Assembly: GCA_946902985.2 (NCBI GenBank)
Contig: OX336388.2
Coordinates: 228,517,467-228,581,466, forward strand
Direction: 5' to 3'
DNA: 64,000 nt
DNA from: Meconema thalassinum
Lineage: Eukaryota > Arthropoda > Insecta > Orthoptera > Tettigoniidae
The notes beneath the pieces were generated by a model. It was given only the letters and a program-made list of their open reading frames with translations. It was not told the DNA's origin and did no database searches. The translations under genes and the position numbers were made by a program. The first letter of the stretch is position 1. The number at the start of each line of letters is the position of its first letter. Below are positions 41,018 to 52,572 of this stretch, piece by piece.

Positions 41018-41332
41018 TGGTACGCTAAGGTGTATGTTTCACAAAACTCAAGCTCCTAAACCAGAGGGAGTTAGAAGGTGTGGTTTGTACCAAAATCTTC
41101 CAAATCGTCTCAATAGTACAGGAAAAATCTTGCATTTCTTGAAAAGTCAACGGAAATAGCCTATATTCATTTTTTATAAAGTGGTTTTAAACAAATAAAC
41201 AAGATGTTAGCCCCTGGCTGAACTATTTCGCGTACAGCCCGCATAGCAATAGAGCCAGGCGGGTAGTCTGTACACATGGGGCGCACACAATCCATTATGC
41301 GAGAGTTCTCACATGGGTCCGCTAGTAATAAT
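41018..41332 (-). repeat. Interspersed repeat R, copy 2
   Basis: An inverted match to 14660-14955: CAAGCTCCTAAACCAGAGGG, GGTGTGGTTTGTACCAAAAT, GAGCCAGGCGGGTAGT, ending in an (AAT)n run. It directly follows mariner copy 3. Confidence 0.82.
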
Positions 41333-42001
41333 AATAAAGGTAACTGCAATGCAGTTACGATTAAGAAGTACATAGCTTGTCCAACCCTGGGCACAACACA
41401 TCGATTTCGTTTCTTTGGTCGGAGCTCCGTGACTGTGTTCCTCTCTACGTGTCTGTGTGAGTGGGTTTTTGATTTGTTTATTGTGTGTAATTATATTTGT
41501 CATATGCCACTGTAGAAAGGACGGACAGACATAGAAAGAACGCATTAAAGGGAGGAGCCTTTTTATTTTTTGCGGTGCGAAAAGTGATGGGTGGGTGTGT
41601 TGGGGGTAAAGGGGGCGGAGAATTAGAGTTGGATAAATGACGCTTCGTTGATGGAAAAAATAAACAAAAAGGGAAGAGAAATTCACTATTACCACCACAT
41701 ACACCCCCTTCCGAAAACACACACACATACACAGAAAAAAAATAGAAAATGACAAACCCTTAACAAAAATTCTCTACCAGATGCAAGAGGTGAACGCATT
41801 TGCTAGCATAAAGTAACCATATCACCATTTGTATCAGTTTAGCATCTGACATATGGTCATCTGTGTTAAATTTGGACGGAGATCTCTGCCACGTATATAT
41901 TTAATAGAAATTAATTCGTATGCTTGAGTGTATATCTAGCCAGACCTCATATGGCAAAAAGAAATAAAAAAATACCATCAGATACACACGAACAGAATGT
42001 C

Positions 42002-42047
<46 letters not shown>

Positions 42048-42400
42048 CACATGCATATATATATAATTTTATGTGGAGTGCAAAGCGAGAGAGAGTGGGT
42101 ATAATAACCATGTATACATGCACGTAAAAAGAGACTGCACGATGTTTTAATGTGGATATCTAAGTAATTGAGTGTATGTAGAGAGTTAAATTGTGAAATA
42201 TACTGTGTGAGTAAGAATATAATTAATATTATTCTCATGTTGGTTTGGGTTTTTAATGCTTTCTATTTTTTAACCCTTTTTCTCCTCCATTCTCCTCTAC
42301 GTGTGGGTTATATTATACTCTGTGTGTAGCATGATTGTTATTTATTTCTTTATATGTTCGTACATGTGAGGGGTGAGGTATATTAGGATATGTGGGGCTT
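41333..42400. other. No gene seen; contains simple repeats
   Basis: Holds the near-perfect palindrome GTAACTGCAATGCAGTTAC (41339-41357), a purine-rich stretch, and an (AT)n tract at 42003-42047. The frames in this stretch show no recognisable motifs. Confidence 0.5.
42003..42047. repeat. (AT)n microsatellite
   Basis: About 22 uninterrupted AT units, with a shorter one at 42055-42066. Confidence 0.95.
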
Positions 42401-42499
42401 GAGATTAGATTTTAGGCTATGATACATAGAAATGTGAAAGAGGAAAATATTCTAAGGTGGAAGTGGTTGGTGGCGAATGGTTTTGAAATATTCAGGTTT

Positions 42500-43660
42500 G
42501 ATAGTATTTCCAGATACAGACCTCCGAAAGGGATGAAGGGCATTGCATGCCCTGAAATATCTAATTGAACAAGCCCAGAATACAATGAGGCACCCAGGAA
42601 AGAAATACTTTCTGGTCTTCGTAGACTACCGTAAGGGTTTTGACCTCATTGACAGAGTGACACTCGTCCGGAAACTCAATCACCTACTAGGGGCTACACA
42701 TCCATTAGTAATCATAATCTCGAATATCATCAGATATAACTATGTCCAAACAAACAGAATCCTTACAAGGAGATCCAATCAGCCCAATATTATTCGACAT
42801 CATGACAACAGACATGGTAATAGGTTCAAAAAACATAGAAGAGCTCCAAGAGGTCCTCAACAGGCTCACATCTTGGACAGAAAGAAATGGTCTACAAATT
42901 AACCACAGCAAAACCAAACAGATGACCTTCAGAAAGGAGGAAGGCATGCACTTAAAGACACAATGACTCTTCAGAACAAACCACTAGAAGTAGTGCCGAA
43001 ATTCAAGTATCTCGGAGACACTCTCCAAACTATTCTAACATCTTGCAATATCCACGTAAAAGAAAGAGCGGCCGCAGCAATAAAAGCCATCTACCACTTC
43101 GAACAACCTCAACAAATATCATTGGGTACAGCAATGCTACTGTTCAGAACAGCCATATCACATATAGCAACCTATGGGATTAGCATTACCTGGAAAATCT
43201 CACACTCAGCGACCTGATGATAATAGAAAAGTCAAGGCCCGATATCTTAAGAGGATTTTAGGCATATGAAAGTCAGCCCCCTCAAGGTTGACATATGTAT
43301 TAACCAAAGAGGACTACTTCATCGACGACATCAAAATACAGTTTTAACTACCAAACACCAAAGCCTATGAGAATGTACGCCGAACCTTAAATGAAAAAAC
43401 GAAATTCCATTTGGTCCAACTTTTACTCCACAGATGCCATAATGACGGAAGAGTGGAAACAAGCTAATTACGAACTACGACAGGTAATAACACGTTACGC
43501 CACCCATGGATTTCACTATAGATTCTGCAAAACCAAGAATTTGCACCAACCGAATGAAGACTGTGTATGTGACCTGTGCAACGATCATTGAGAAAGGTAC
43601 CAGGCACAAACCTGCAAAATGAGGACAATCTCAATAATAAGGCTGGTATTAGCATAATTG
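42500..43660 (+). pseudogene. LINE reverse transcriptase, decayed, catalytic YADD deleted
   Basis: The plus strand keeps motif-bearing pieces in three frames: MHALKYLIEQAQNTMRHPGK, KYFLVFVDYRKGFDLIDRVT (motif A with its aspartates), LQGDPISPILF (motif B) and FDIMTTDMVIGSKNIEELQE. In intact relatives the segment before DMVIGS contains YADD; here it is lost in a short deletion. It continues with EVVPKFKYLGDTLQ, then LLFRTAISHIATYGISITW, and later YATHGFHYRFCKTKNLHQPN and DCVCDLCNDH (a cysteine-rich C-terminus). The frameshifts and the missing catalytic aspartates rule out activity. It is truncated on the 5' side near 42500. Confidence 0.88.
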
Positions 43661-44364
43661 ATCATTTGTGCAAATATGTCTCTGCACATTGTGCACTTTT
43701 CTTTTAATAATAATAGTATTTCTCCTATGTTTGCATTGTATCGTACATTATTGACGCTGGTTGCCGAAGAAACCACTCATTGCAACTATTACGTGATTGG
43801 TCCCTTGAAGAAGTTCCTCAAATACATTTTAAGGGAATCGGGACGTGTGATGGGCTCAAAAAATTCATTTTCCTTTTGCTTAAAAAATCTCCCATCTTTC
43901 CTGAAGAATTTGGTGTATCAATTATTGTGCTGAAGCGATATTTGATGCAATGAAATTAGGTTTAAAACTATTGTTTCAAGGCTATACTGTAGCTACTAGT
44001 CAAACAATCTTTTTGTGTTTTCAGTAAGTTATATTTTTGAAACTTCATGTACCATTTTCTCAGAAACTATCTCATCAATGTATTTGAAAATTGGTAGTCT
44101 CTAAGACACTATATAGATCTACTAGTGGAAGTATTTTATTCAGGTATCTTGATTATTTCATGGAGCCACCTTGAAAATAACTGAAAATTTTAGTGAAAAT
44201 TTCAGTTTTAAACAAGATAGTAAACAAAAACAACTCCTGTAAACAATAGGACAATACTTATACGTCAGTAGCTCAAAAATGGTTTAAATATTATGCATGG
44301 AAAGTTCGTTGGGTCTGGTTTGAGTATTTGCTCGGAAAAAGGGACATGAGTTAAGGGAATATCT
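43661..44364. other. No gene seen
   Basis: About 700 AT-rich bases with no motif or repeat partner that I can identify. Confidence 0.45.
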
Positions 44365-44860
44365 AACAATAGTACATTATGCAACGAGCCTATAATGGCA
44401 ATATTTAAGACACGAATATGATTTTTATAAAACGAGCGTATGCGAGTTTTATCATTTCCATACAAGTGTCTTAAATACCATTACAGGCGAGTTGCATACG
44501 ACTGTTTATGTTCGACGATAATTATTATAACTATAAATATTCATAAATATCTGTCGAGATTTCGCCAGTTTTATGTACAGAACAGAGCGCATGGGACGCA
44601 CAGAATACCTTGTATTGGACCATGGCCTCCTCGATTGCCCCACTATGACACTGGGCCAGGCAGTAAAATTTACATTAGAAGGCCTTGGAACTCAGCGCAG
44701 ATGCGTTGCTATCCTCACCTGATTGGTCAAACAACTATTTCTTGAGCTCTGAGTGGTGGGAGAAACTGTTTCATAATGAAATTAGTGTTATAATGACCAT
44801 CATTATGATAAAGTTTTCTGACATAATAATAGTCAGGGTCGAATATAATATATGTTTTTA
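44365..44860 (-). mobile_element. Hairpin MITE (family M), copy 3
   Basis: Starts AATAGTACATTATGCAACGA, contains ACTGTTTATGTTCGACGATA, and ends with the hairpin AACTGTTTCATAATGAA / CATTATGATAAAGTTTT and ATAATAGTCAGGGTCGAATA. It is shorter than copy 2 in its interior. Confidence 0.83.
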
Positions 44861-45239
44861 AGATTTGTTAATGCTCTCTCTGACACAAATTATTCAACAT
44901 AGTAGCTTTAAATGCTACCCAAATAATGATGAAGATACTCCGAAAAGACCAAAAGAACATTCAAGGAAATGTCTATTGTAGTTTTTGAGATATGGAACTA
45001 AACATCGGACGCTACATTTTTATATAGATTCACACGTCCCGGTTCCCTGTATGTGATGTTGAAGTCTGGTTTCAACAGCAACCAGCATCCTTCTTCGAGG
45101 AGGAGATAAGGAAGTTTGTTTACTGTAGGGACATGTCCCTCTGTATGGTGTTCAATGTACTGCACATCAGACAACAGTGTATGTCTTATTATTCCTTCCT
45201 TCTTCTTCTCATAATCTTCATGTAATAGTACATTACTCT
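44861..45239. other. No gene seen
   Basis: Unassigned sequence between a MITE and a Tc1-like foldback. Confidence 0.45.
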
Positions 45240-45841
45240 AAGACTGACCGGTAAAGAAAACCGATCACTTGAAAAATTCTACATTACTTTCATTCCAATA
45301 ATAAATATGAACGCTCTAGGCAAGTACAGTACATACTGTAGTTATAGCATGGAAGTAAGGTTAATTGGTTCTTCATGCCACTGTTTCACTCAACAATAGC
45401 GATTCTTTGACATGACGCTGTTTCCCGCGGAAAGATGTGCGCGCCATGGCTATCGTCAACAATGCAATGTTTTATTATTTCTTCTTTTGCCACTTGTTGG
45501 CCTAGGAAAAGATCAACACAGCCATATCCTCAGATGTTCTTGCGCAATTCAGAAACGAATATGCGCTTGAGACCTGAAGATGTCGCCAGGACAGTGTCTC
45601 TGATCGAAAATGGTGGCGCGCACATCTTTTCGCGGGAAACAGCGCCATGTCAATGATTCGCTATTGTTAAGTGAAACAGTGACATGAAGAATGGTAATAC
45701 AGTCAGAAAAACAACTAACCTCTCTTGTATGCAAAAGTATAAACAGTAACTTACGAATTAAACCTAGAGCGTTTATAGTTATGATTTAAATGAAAGTACT
45801 GCTGAGTTTTTCAAGTGATTGTTTTTTTTTGCCGGTCAGTG
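45240..45841. mobile_element. Tc1-like foldback element with about 200-bp inverted repeats
   Basis: CTGACCGG at 45246 is mirrored by CCGGTCAG near 45832. Similarity runs inward through ATCACTTGAAAAA, CGCTCTAGG, TTCTTCATG.CACTGTTTCA and CGCTGTTTCCCGCG.AAAGA to beyond GATGTGCGCGCCA. A short Tc1-type transposase start lies in the middle. The long arms leave only about 150 bp of unique centre. Confidence 0.82.
45559..45624 (+). pseudogene. Tc1-like transposase N-terminal scrap
   Basis: The plus strand reads MRLRPEDVARTVSLIENGGA. DVARTVSLIENG is a well-known opening of the first helix-turn-helix of insect Tc1-like transposases. After about 20 residues the sequence enters the right inverted repeat, so the rest of the protein is missing. 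It is the only coding trace that identifies the foldback as Tc1-like. Confidence 0.6.
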
Positions 45842-46010
45842 AATATAAAAATCCAACATGGCGAACATCCGAAATATTTAGACGGTTCTCAATATCTACG
45901 AATTTGTTACTGCAATCAAACTGAAATTGTTGATAGAAGCAATTAACATAAGTAGGATATATGAAAATAGCCTATATAGTTCTTCGTGGAACTACTTGTT
46001 TCTTGCGACT
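45842..46010 (+). repeat. Family H repeat, 3' fragment (copy 4)
   Basis: ATCCAACATGGCGAACATCC, CAATTAACATAAGTAGGATA and TTCTTCGTGGAACTACTTGT match the end of H copy 1. It shows the undisturbed target for the LINE at 8911-11916. Confidence 0.8.
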
Positions 46011-46129
46011 TTTCATCCAAACATTGTGAAACATGGGAAGGTATATATTCATGCAAGCTTTAAAATACTGACGTGTAATATAATGGAATTTCATGCGAAC
46101 CTAAATATGGCGCGTATGCATTTTTAGTG

Positions 46130-46945
46130 ACGAACTAAAGAGCCTACTTTTCTTAAAATTATAGAGACCATATATCAACAGTTGGCAGACCTGGCGACTT
46201 AAATATACTCTTAGTGCCATTTCTTAAGGTAAGCAACGCACATGCAAAATTTGGTGATTCAACTTTAAATCTATCAGCACGCGTAGAATTATGTTGGCAG
46301 TACTGTCGTATATCGGTTACTGAAAATGAACCTACATGTGCAGGTACTATATGTATGCAAAGTTTAGGACTCTTGGCCTGCATACTTTCTAATATATTGA
46401 TATTAGGCTAAAAATGTAAAGAGTGCATTTTTCAAGAGTTGACAGCCCTGTTGACACTAAAAAATGCATTTGCATATCTGCTCCTGTGTGCAAATCACAT
46501 ACCAAATTTGGTTGAAATCCAATATATAGTATGGAAGTTACATGCATTTAAGGATTGGACTTATGAGCAGCCATAGAATCATGTTGTCAACACTCTCATG
46601 TATGGCTTCCTGTAAATTAGTCTGATGTATTATTATCTATATGTGTGTCAATTTTTGAACAATTCCTACGCATATCTTATGAGATATCCAACATAGACCT
46701 CAATTTTCAATTGCGATTTTTCAGCGGTTGGTAGCACTGACATACTTTACAGATATGGCCGTGAGATAATTTGGTATAGGTCTTTACTCATACCAAATTT
46801 GGTTTCGATAGCTACAGCCGTTTAGGAGTTGATAGGGACTCACACACAGACAGTCATACAGACAGATAGTTAGATAGACAGACAGACAGACACACAGACA
46901 CACATTTGCCCGGATCGATCTCATAAGTCTACTTTTTCCTCATTT
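46130..46945 (-). repeat. Family H repeat, copy 5 (left arm of inverted pair)
   Basis: Reversed, it reads from AAATGAGGAAAAAGTAGACT through a TGTCTGTC tract and GCTGTAGCTATCGAAACCAA. It meets copy 6 head-to-head at about 46945. Confidence 0.85.
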
Positions 46946-47010
46946 TTAGCCTACTTTTCACATTTTGCAAAAATGAGGAAAAAGTAGACTTATGAGATAG
47001 GGCAAATGTG

Positions 47011-47042
<32 letters not shown>

Positions 47043-48390
47043 CTTCTGTCTGTCTGTCTGGCTGTGTGTGTGTCCCCCCCTATCAACTCCTAAACGGCTG
47101 CAGCAATCGAAACAAAATTTGGTAGGAGTAAAGATCTATACCTGAATATCTCACGCCCATATTTGAAAATGATGTCAGTGCTAGCAACTGCTGAAAAATC
47201 GCAATTGAAATTTGAGCTCCATGTTGGATATCTTGGAAGGTATGAATAGGAGCTATTTCAAAATTGGCACACGTATAGATAATAATATTGCAGTGTAATT
47301 TCCAGGAGGCCATACATCGCAGTGTTGCCAAAATGAATATTCGCCTTCTGATAGGTCCAAATTTTAAATGCATATAACTTCTACACTATCAATTGGATTT
47401 CAACCAAATTTCGTATGTGCTATGTGTACATAAACAGACATGACTGAACGTATTATTAAGATCTACCAGGGCTGCCAACTGTTAATAAATGCTCTCAATT
47501 TATTTTATCCAAATACCAATATATCAGAAAGTATGTCAGCCGACAGCTTTAAACTATGCACACGTATAGTACCTGACATTCTATATTAATTTGGAGAAAC
47601 GTATATACGTCAGTGCTACCAACATGATTCTAAGCCTGCTGAGAGGTCCAACTTTAAATACATGTAACTTCTATACTATCATTTGGATTTCAACCAAATT
47701 TCGTGTGTGCTATGTGTAACATAACAGATATGTATATGCCGATTCTTAAGAGTAACCAGGGCTGCCAACTGTTAGTAAATACTGTCTCTATTTTTGTTAC
47801 CCTAATATCAATATATCAGAAAGTATGCAAGCCAATAGCTCTAAACTTTGCACACGTATAGTACCTGGCATTCTAGATTAATTTGGAGTAACTAATATAC
47901 GTCAGTGCTGCCAACATGATTCTAAGCCTGCTGATAGATCCAATTTTAAAATGCATGTAACTTCTATACTAACTAATGGATTTTATTCAAAATTGACACA
48001 GCAATAGATCATATTATTTCAGCTTATTTCTGACCAATACAAGTATGTCATTGTTGCCAACATGATTTTACGCGCGCCGTTAGATCCAATGTTTAACTGC
48101 ATGTAACGTCCATGCTATCCATTGGACTTCAACCAAATTTTGAATTCTGTACCTTAAGAGATGGAACTAAGAATATATTCAGTCACCAGGGCTGCCAACT
48201 GTAGTTCTCTATTAGGCTACAGTATGCCAGGTATACAGTATTTCGAACTAATTAGAAATTTCGATATTACCAACTTAATTTCGTCATTATTCTAGATAGA
48301 TCCATATAGATTAATCATTGGCATAGATCTTAAATTTTAAGAAAAGTAGACTCTTTATTTCGTTACGGAACTTCTTGTTACAAAATGTGA
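46946..48390 (+). repeat. Family H repeat, copy 6 (right arm)
   Basis: It starts TTTTTAGCCTACTTTTCACA and runs through (CTGT)n at 47008-47060 to TTACGGAACTTCTTGTTACA. It is collinear with 13300-14440 but longer, with an additional internal block around 47330-47700. Confidence 0.87.
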
Positions 48391-48414
48391 AAAGTAGGCT
48401 AAAAATCACGTTTT

Positions 48415-48490
48415 CATTTCTTGGGTCCTAAGTAAGACCAGTGGGATATATGAAAATAGGATATTTAGATCTTCACAGAACTACTTGTTT
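48415..48490 (+). repeat. Family H 3'-end fragment
   Basis: ATATATGAAAATAGGATATT and CTTCACAGAACTACTTGTTT form one more H end, immediately before a LINE. Confidence 0.7.
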
Positions 48491-49000
48491 CATGTGTTTC
48501 TACAATATACTCCTGTCCAATGGTTACCGGTTCTGAGCAACATTGAACCTCTTTACATTAGATGGAAGAGTTCCCTTGCTAGATTATGGTCGAGGATTCT
48601 GATGAACAGCTCTCTTCCCATCCATCAGGACACAGAAGAAAATGCCATAAAGAGACTGAAGTCCCGGAAACCTGCTTGGAGGACAGCCAAGGAATTAGCT
48701 ACCATGCCATGGAGGCTTAGAAACAAGAATGGTCTCAATCACACTCGTCTGGCATTTCTATCAGGGATCCAACAATAAAACTGGCTGTGTTCAATCTCCC
48801 TCGCTCCACCTAGACCAATCTTAACAGGATACGCTGTGGTGTTGGAAGAAGTGCTTCTGTTCTCCACCAGTGGGGTTGGATGAAGTCTCCTGCTTGTGAC
48901 TGTGCTTCTGAAGTGCAAACCATCATGCACAAAGTGAAGGGCTGCCCTTTGCGAGCATTCGCTTGTTAAATCCAAGACCTCCAGAGTTTAACCCCTGACG
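48488..49000 (+). pseudogene. LINE-A (Jockey-like) C-terminal region
   Basis: The plus strand reads TPVQWLPVLSNIEPLYIRWK, SSLARLWSRILMNSSLPIHQ and KRLKSRKPAWRTAKELATMP. A frameshift near 48740 is followed by SIRDPTIKLAVFNLPRSTW-type text and LNRIRCGVGRSASVLHQWGW. Next comes CDCASEVQTIMHKVKGCPL, the cysteine/histidine cluster, in which one key residue region is altered. These match the order at 9000-9700 (minus) and 957-1632. It is 5'-truncated after the polymerase and finishes with an (AAT)n tail. The frameshifts make it a pseudogene. Confidence 0.88.
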
Positions 49001-49137
49001 CAATCACTTGATTGGAGAGACTGAGAGAGGCTACGTCTGTGAGAGGATACCACATTGCCGAAGCCTTTTTCACATTTCTCTGTTTTCCTATCATATTTAT
49101 ATATTTGTGACCCGATTGTCAATTGTAACATCATTCG

Positions 49138-49154
49138 CTAATAATAATCATAAC

Positions 49155-49214
<60 letters not shown>

Positions 49215-49215
49215 C
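49138..49215. repeat. (AAT)n microsatellite at a LINE 3' end
   Basis: About 22 AAT units after the 3' UTR of the LINE-A fragment. Confidence 0.93.
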
Positions 49216-49439
49216 ATGCTAATATATAAAAATGAGATGGTGTGTGTCTGTCTGTCTGTCTGTCTGTTACTCAATAACTCAAGAACCACTGGTACGATTT
49301 AAATGAAATTTTGCATGGATGTAGCTGATTTACCAGGTTTATATATAGGATACTTTTGATTTCGAAATTTTGCACTATTAAAAATGGCGACCATTTTAGT
49401 GACGTCATTAGACCCATTTGTTACAAAATTTCATATTTC

Positions 49440-50170
49440 CATATCAAATAAAAAGAGAACGGTAGGAAATAGCAAACTTTTGATGGCACATACGAGCTTT
49501 GAAATAATTAATAAAATGGAAATGGCACACAACCTGACTAAAGACATCTACAATAAGAAATCAATATCCTTAAACGCCAAGATTAGACATTACTGCGCTG
49601 TTATTGGACCAGAGGCTCTGTATGCGGCAGTGACTCTAATGATAAACAAGAAAGGTCTAATGGAAAAACTAGAGGCTAAAGAAAGGAAGATTTTGAGGAA
49701 AAACCTGGGACCATCAAAGAAAACAGCGAGTACAGAAGGCGTCACAACCGCGAATTGCACATGCACGTGGAGAAGATCAGTGACACGATTCAAAAAATAA
49801 GGATTGCCTTTCATAGCTACGTGACACGAATGAGCCCAGGCAGGATATCAAAACGGATATTGACGTACTTTCAAGATAAGAAAACCAAAGGGGCATAGTT
49901 TACGGGAGTTGAGAAAGATCTACGTGAAATGGAAATTTCCCCTAAAGATATCCAGGAGCGTGTCTCACTTCAGGAAAAACTACGTACGCACAAAGGTTTC
50001 CAGGAAAAGCCGAAGCTGAAGACAGGGAAGGCGTGTTCCCAAGAGAGAAAAGAACAACACCGGAGACGAATGCGGGAACACTGGGCGGTAGTTAGAGCTC
50101 GGAAGAAGAGACAGTTGAACGGACGTGGTCCCTAGTTGGCCGAATCGAAGAAAGAATAATGATGATAATA
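49440..50170 (+). pseudogene. LINE-B post-RT region and 3' end
   Basis: The plus strand reads MEMAHNLTKDIYNKKSISLN, AKIRHYCAVIGPEALYAAVT and LEAKERKILRKNLGPSKKT. After frameshifts it gives IRIAFHSYVTRMSPGRISKR and a long basic tail (EKPKLKTGKACSQERKEQHR). It ends with TAGTTGGCCGAATCGAAGAA and an AAT-rich tail. This order repeats the LINE-B copies at 31745, 55432 and 57115. Catalytic motifs are not present. Confidence 0.83.
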
Positions 50171-50189
50171 ATAGTAATAATAATCGAGG

Positions 50190-51305
50190 TGTACTAGATT
50201 TACAAATTATGCTCCAGAACCAAATTAATACCCTTAGAAGATATTTCTATCAAAGAAAGGAAAGCAGCATTCTCCGTAAAGCCATTGAACTTGCTGATAA
50301 GCACACTGTATTGAACCTTCGTACAACCTCTGATAATCATGTCAGCCAGCAACTACACTTACATGAAAAACTAAAGGCATGGGGAGAAAATACCCTCCAT
50401 GGAAAATACTACAGCAACCTAATACAACAGGGTATTGATAAAAACGCATCGTGTATGTGGCTACAAAGTGGTCGACTGTTTGGAGAAACAGAGGGATTCG
50501 CAATTGCCATCCAAGATCTGGTCATTGCTACAAAAAAAATATAAGAAATACATCATCAAAGATAACAGTGTAATCTCAGACAAATGCAGGCGATGCGCCA
50601 TTCATCTCCAGACTCTTGACCATGTCACTGCAGGTTTCCCAATTCTAGCATCACTTGAATATACAAGACGGCACAATCAGGTTGCAGCCATCGTTCATCA
50701 AGCACTCACACAGAAATATAAATTAACTGAGGAGTATATCCCTTACTACAAGTATCATCCACCATCCCTCCTCGAAAATGAATTGTGTAAAATATATTGT
50801 AACAGACAAAACAATAGATCACAATCGACCAGACATCATAGTAGTTAATAAGGTTGATGGCACTACATTTATAATAGACATAGCAGTCCCTAACGACACC
50901 AATATCGAACGGAAACACAATTAAAAAAAAAACCAAATATTGACAGCTTGCAGAGGAAATCAAGAGGATATGTAATATGAACTGCGTCCGGATAGTGCCT
51001 GTAATCTTGTTAGTCAACGGCCTCATACCTCACACACTCCACAAGAGTCTGAAAGAATTGGATCTTCCGCTGACCATCTACAAGAGTATGCAGCATTCTG
51101 TCCTATTGTCCACATGGAATATAGTGCGATCCTTCCTGGCTAGTGAATGAGTGATAATGAGCTCTATATTTTGTATATACTTGATATGTTTGTATTATAG
51201 TTTGTATTATAGTTTTTATGTATTGTTGTAAAGCACTTGGTTAACCCCGTGCTTTAGAGTAACCCATGTTCGTAGTGGTGAATTGAATAAATAATAATAA
51301 TAATT
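50190..51305 (+). pseudogene. LINE C-terminal region with CCHC-like and PD-D-type endonuclease-like motifs
   Basis: Three frames together give a protein C-terminus. The first has LHEKLKAWGENTLHGKYYSN and SCMWLQSGRLFGETEGFAIA. The second has ISDKCRRCAIHLQTLDHVTA GFPILAS (C-x2-C...H-x4 pattern) and YTRRHNQVAAIVHQALTQKY. The third has TIDHNRPDIIVVNKVDGTTF IIDIAVPNDTNIE. The RPDI...IDIAVP pattern recalls PD-(D/E)xK nuclease cores, such as the restriction-like endonuclease at the C-terminus of R2/NeSL-type LINEs. A fourth piece, MNCVRIVPVILLVNGLIPH, continues it. Frameshifts separate all parts. It ends in GTGCTTTAGAGTAACCCATG and a (TAA)n tail. LINE identity is likely; the nuclease reading is inference. 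Confidence 0.7.
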
Positions 51306-51660
51306 TCGAATTTTCGATAGCTCGAAGTAATTTCTATCTCCGAAAGCACTTCGACTGTATTTGGATTTCTCCACCCACAAGCCATCACTGTAGAGTCACG
51401 TGTCCAGTGAACAAGAAGGTAGCAAGGAACAGAAGCAGCAATTACTCTTGTTTCTCTTGTGATTTATCTCGACTAGTAAGATAAGATCCATCGGGTGCAG
51501 CGCATTAATATAATGGCTAGAATAAGTCTCACGTCAGCCTAAACAATAATATGACAGACGAGAGCTGTCTCGCAAAGTGTATAATTAGCCTCTACATATG
51601 ATCTGTACTGGACGACTCCTTTTACGATAGACGACATTTATATTCCTTGCTTCCTTTGGT
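51306..51660. other. No gene seen
   Basis: Unassigned sequence after a LINE tail and before a SINE. Confidence 0.45.
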
Positions 51661-51817
51661 AAGGGCCTCCTCCTAGCACAATGATTAGAATTCTTGGATA
51701 TCACCCCTGAGATCCGGGTTCGATTCCCCGCTCTGTCAAGACATTTAATTCTGGTCTGAGAATTGGAACGGGGTACACTCAGGCGTTAGTTAGAGGCACT
51801 GTACGATCACGCCCGCC
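51661..51817 (+). mobile_element. tRNA-headed SINE, left part (interrupted)
   Basis: The head CCTAGCACAATGATTAGAAT and B box CCGGGTTCGATTCCCCGC are followed by GGAACGGGGTACACTCAGGC, as in SINE-1. It is interrupted at the TTAA of 51818 and resumes at 52573. Confidence 0.8.
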
Positions 51818-51821
51818 TTAA

Positions 51822-52568
51822 GGACACCACGTACTCTTGCATGATGAAAAAATCGATTTTTTTATTTTGGCGCCATAAAATTCTTCATTCTTTTCTGAAT
51901 CCAAATATATATAGTTTGTTGGGGTTTTGATGTCTACAACTACCTTAAATTCTTTCTTTTAAATTAGCGTCCCATGCTCTTGAATAATACACTTTTAACT
52001 TAACTGTTTTCCATTAATACTCATTTTTCATGTTTAGGTACCAATAACTAGGAAACCATTTAAGATAGAGGGCTATTTTTTTTACATTAACTTGCCTAAT
52101 GGAGTACTTGAATGTTAACCTATTTTCCCTTCCAAAACATAGTAGTAGTGGATTGGGAAAAGAAGAATTGATACATATTTTTGAATAAATTAAAAAAGAA
52201 AGAGTTCGGATTTTTTTTCTTGCATTCTGTCCCAATAATAATGAAACAAAGTGGTTACTCATCTGCCATGATCCATTCCAAGTATGTGAACAAAATTTGA
52301 GAGTATTTGATTGAAAAACAACTGAGAAATGTGTACCTGAAGCAACTTATACAACATTTTTTTGAAAATGTATCTGTCCAAATTTGTATTCATTTCACAC
52401 ATCCTATAAAAGCAAAGTAGCACTACATGGTCAACATCAGCTCAGAATATACCGCTTCTTATATGTGACAAGAATCATAGCTGTACCTTTAGCATAAACC
52501 CAGAAAATACTTAGTAAAGTGATGCCACAGAAATAGACTTTTTAATCGTGTAAGAGTACGTGGTGACC
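51822..52568. mobile_element. 747-bp MITE flanked by TTAA (piggyBac-type target)
   Basis: TTAA lies on both sides (51818-51821 and 52569-52572). The ends read GG(A/T)CACCACGTACTCTT going inward, with similarity extending to about 35 bp (AAAAA.TC.ATTT). Exact TTAA duplication with inverted repeats is the mark of piggyBac elements. The interior is AT-rich with no transposase, so it is non-autonomous. It sits inside a SINE. Confidence 0.85.
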
Positions 52569-52572
52569 TTAA

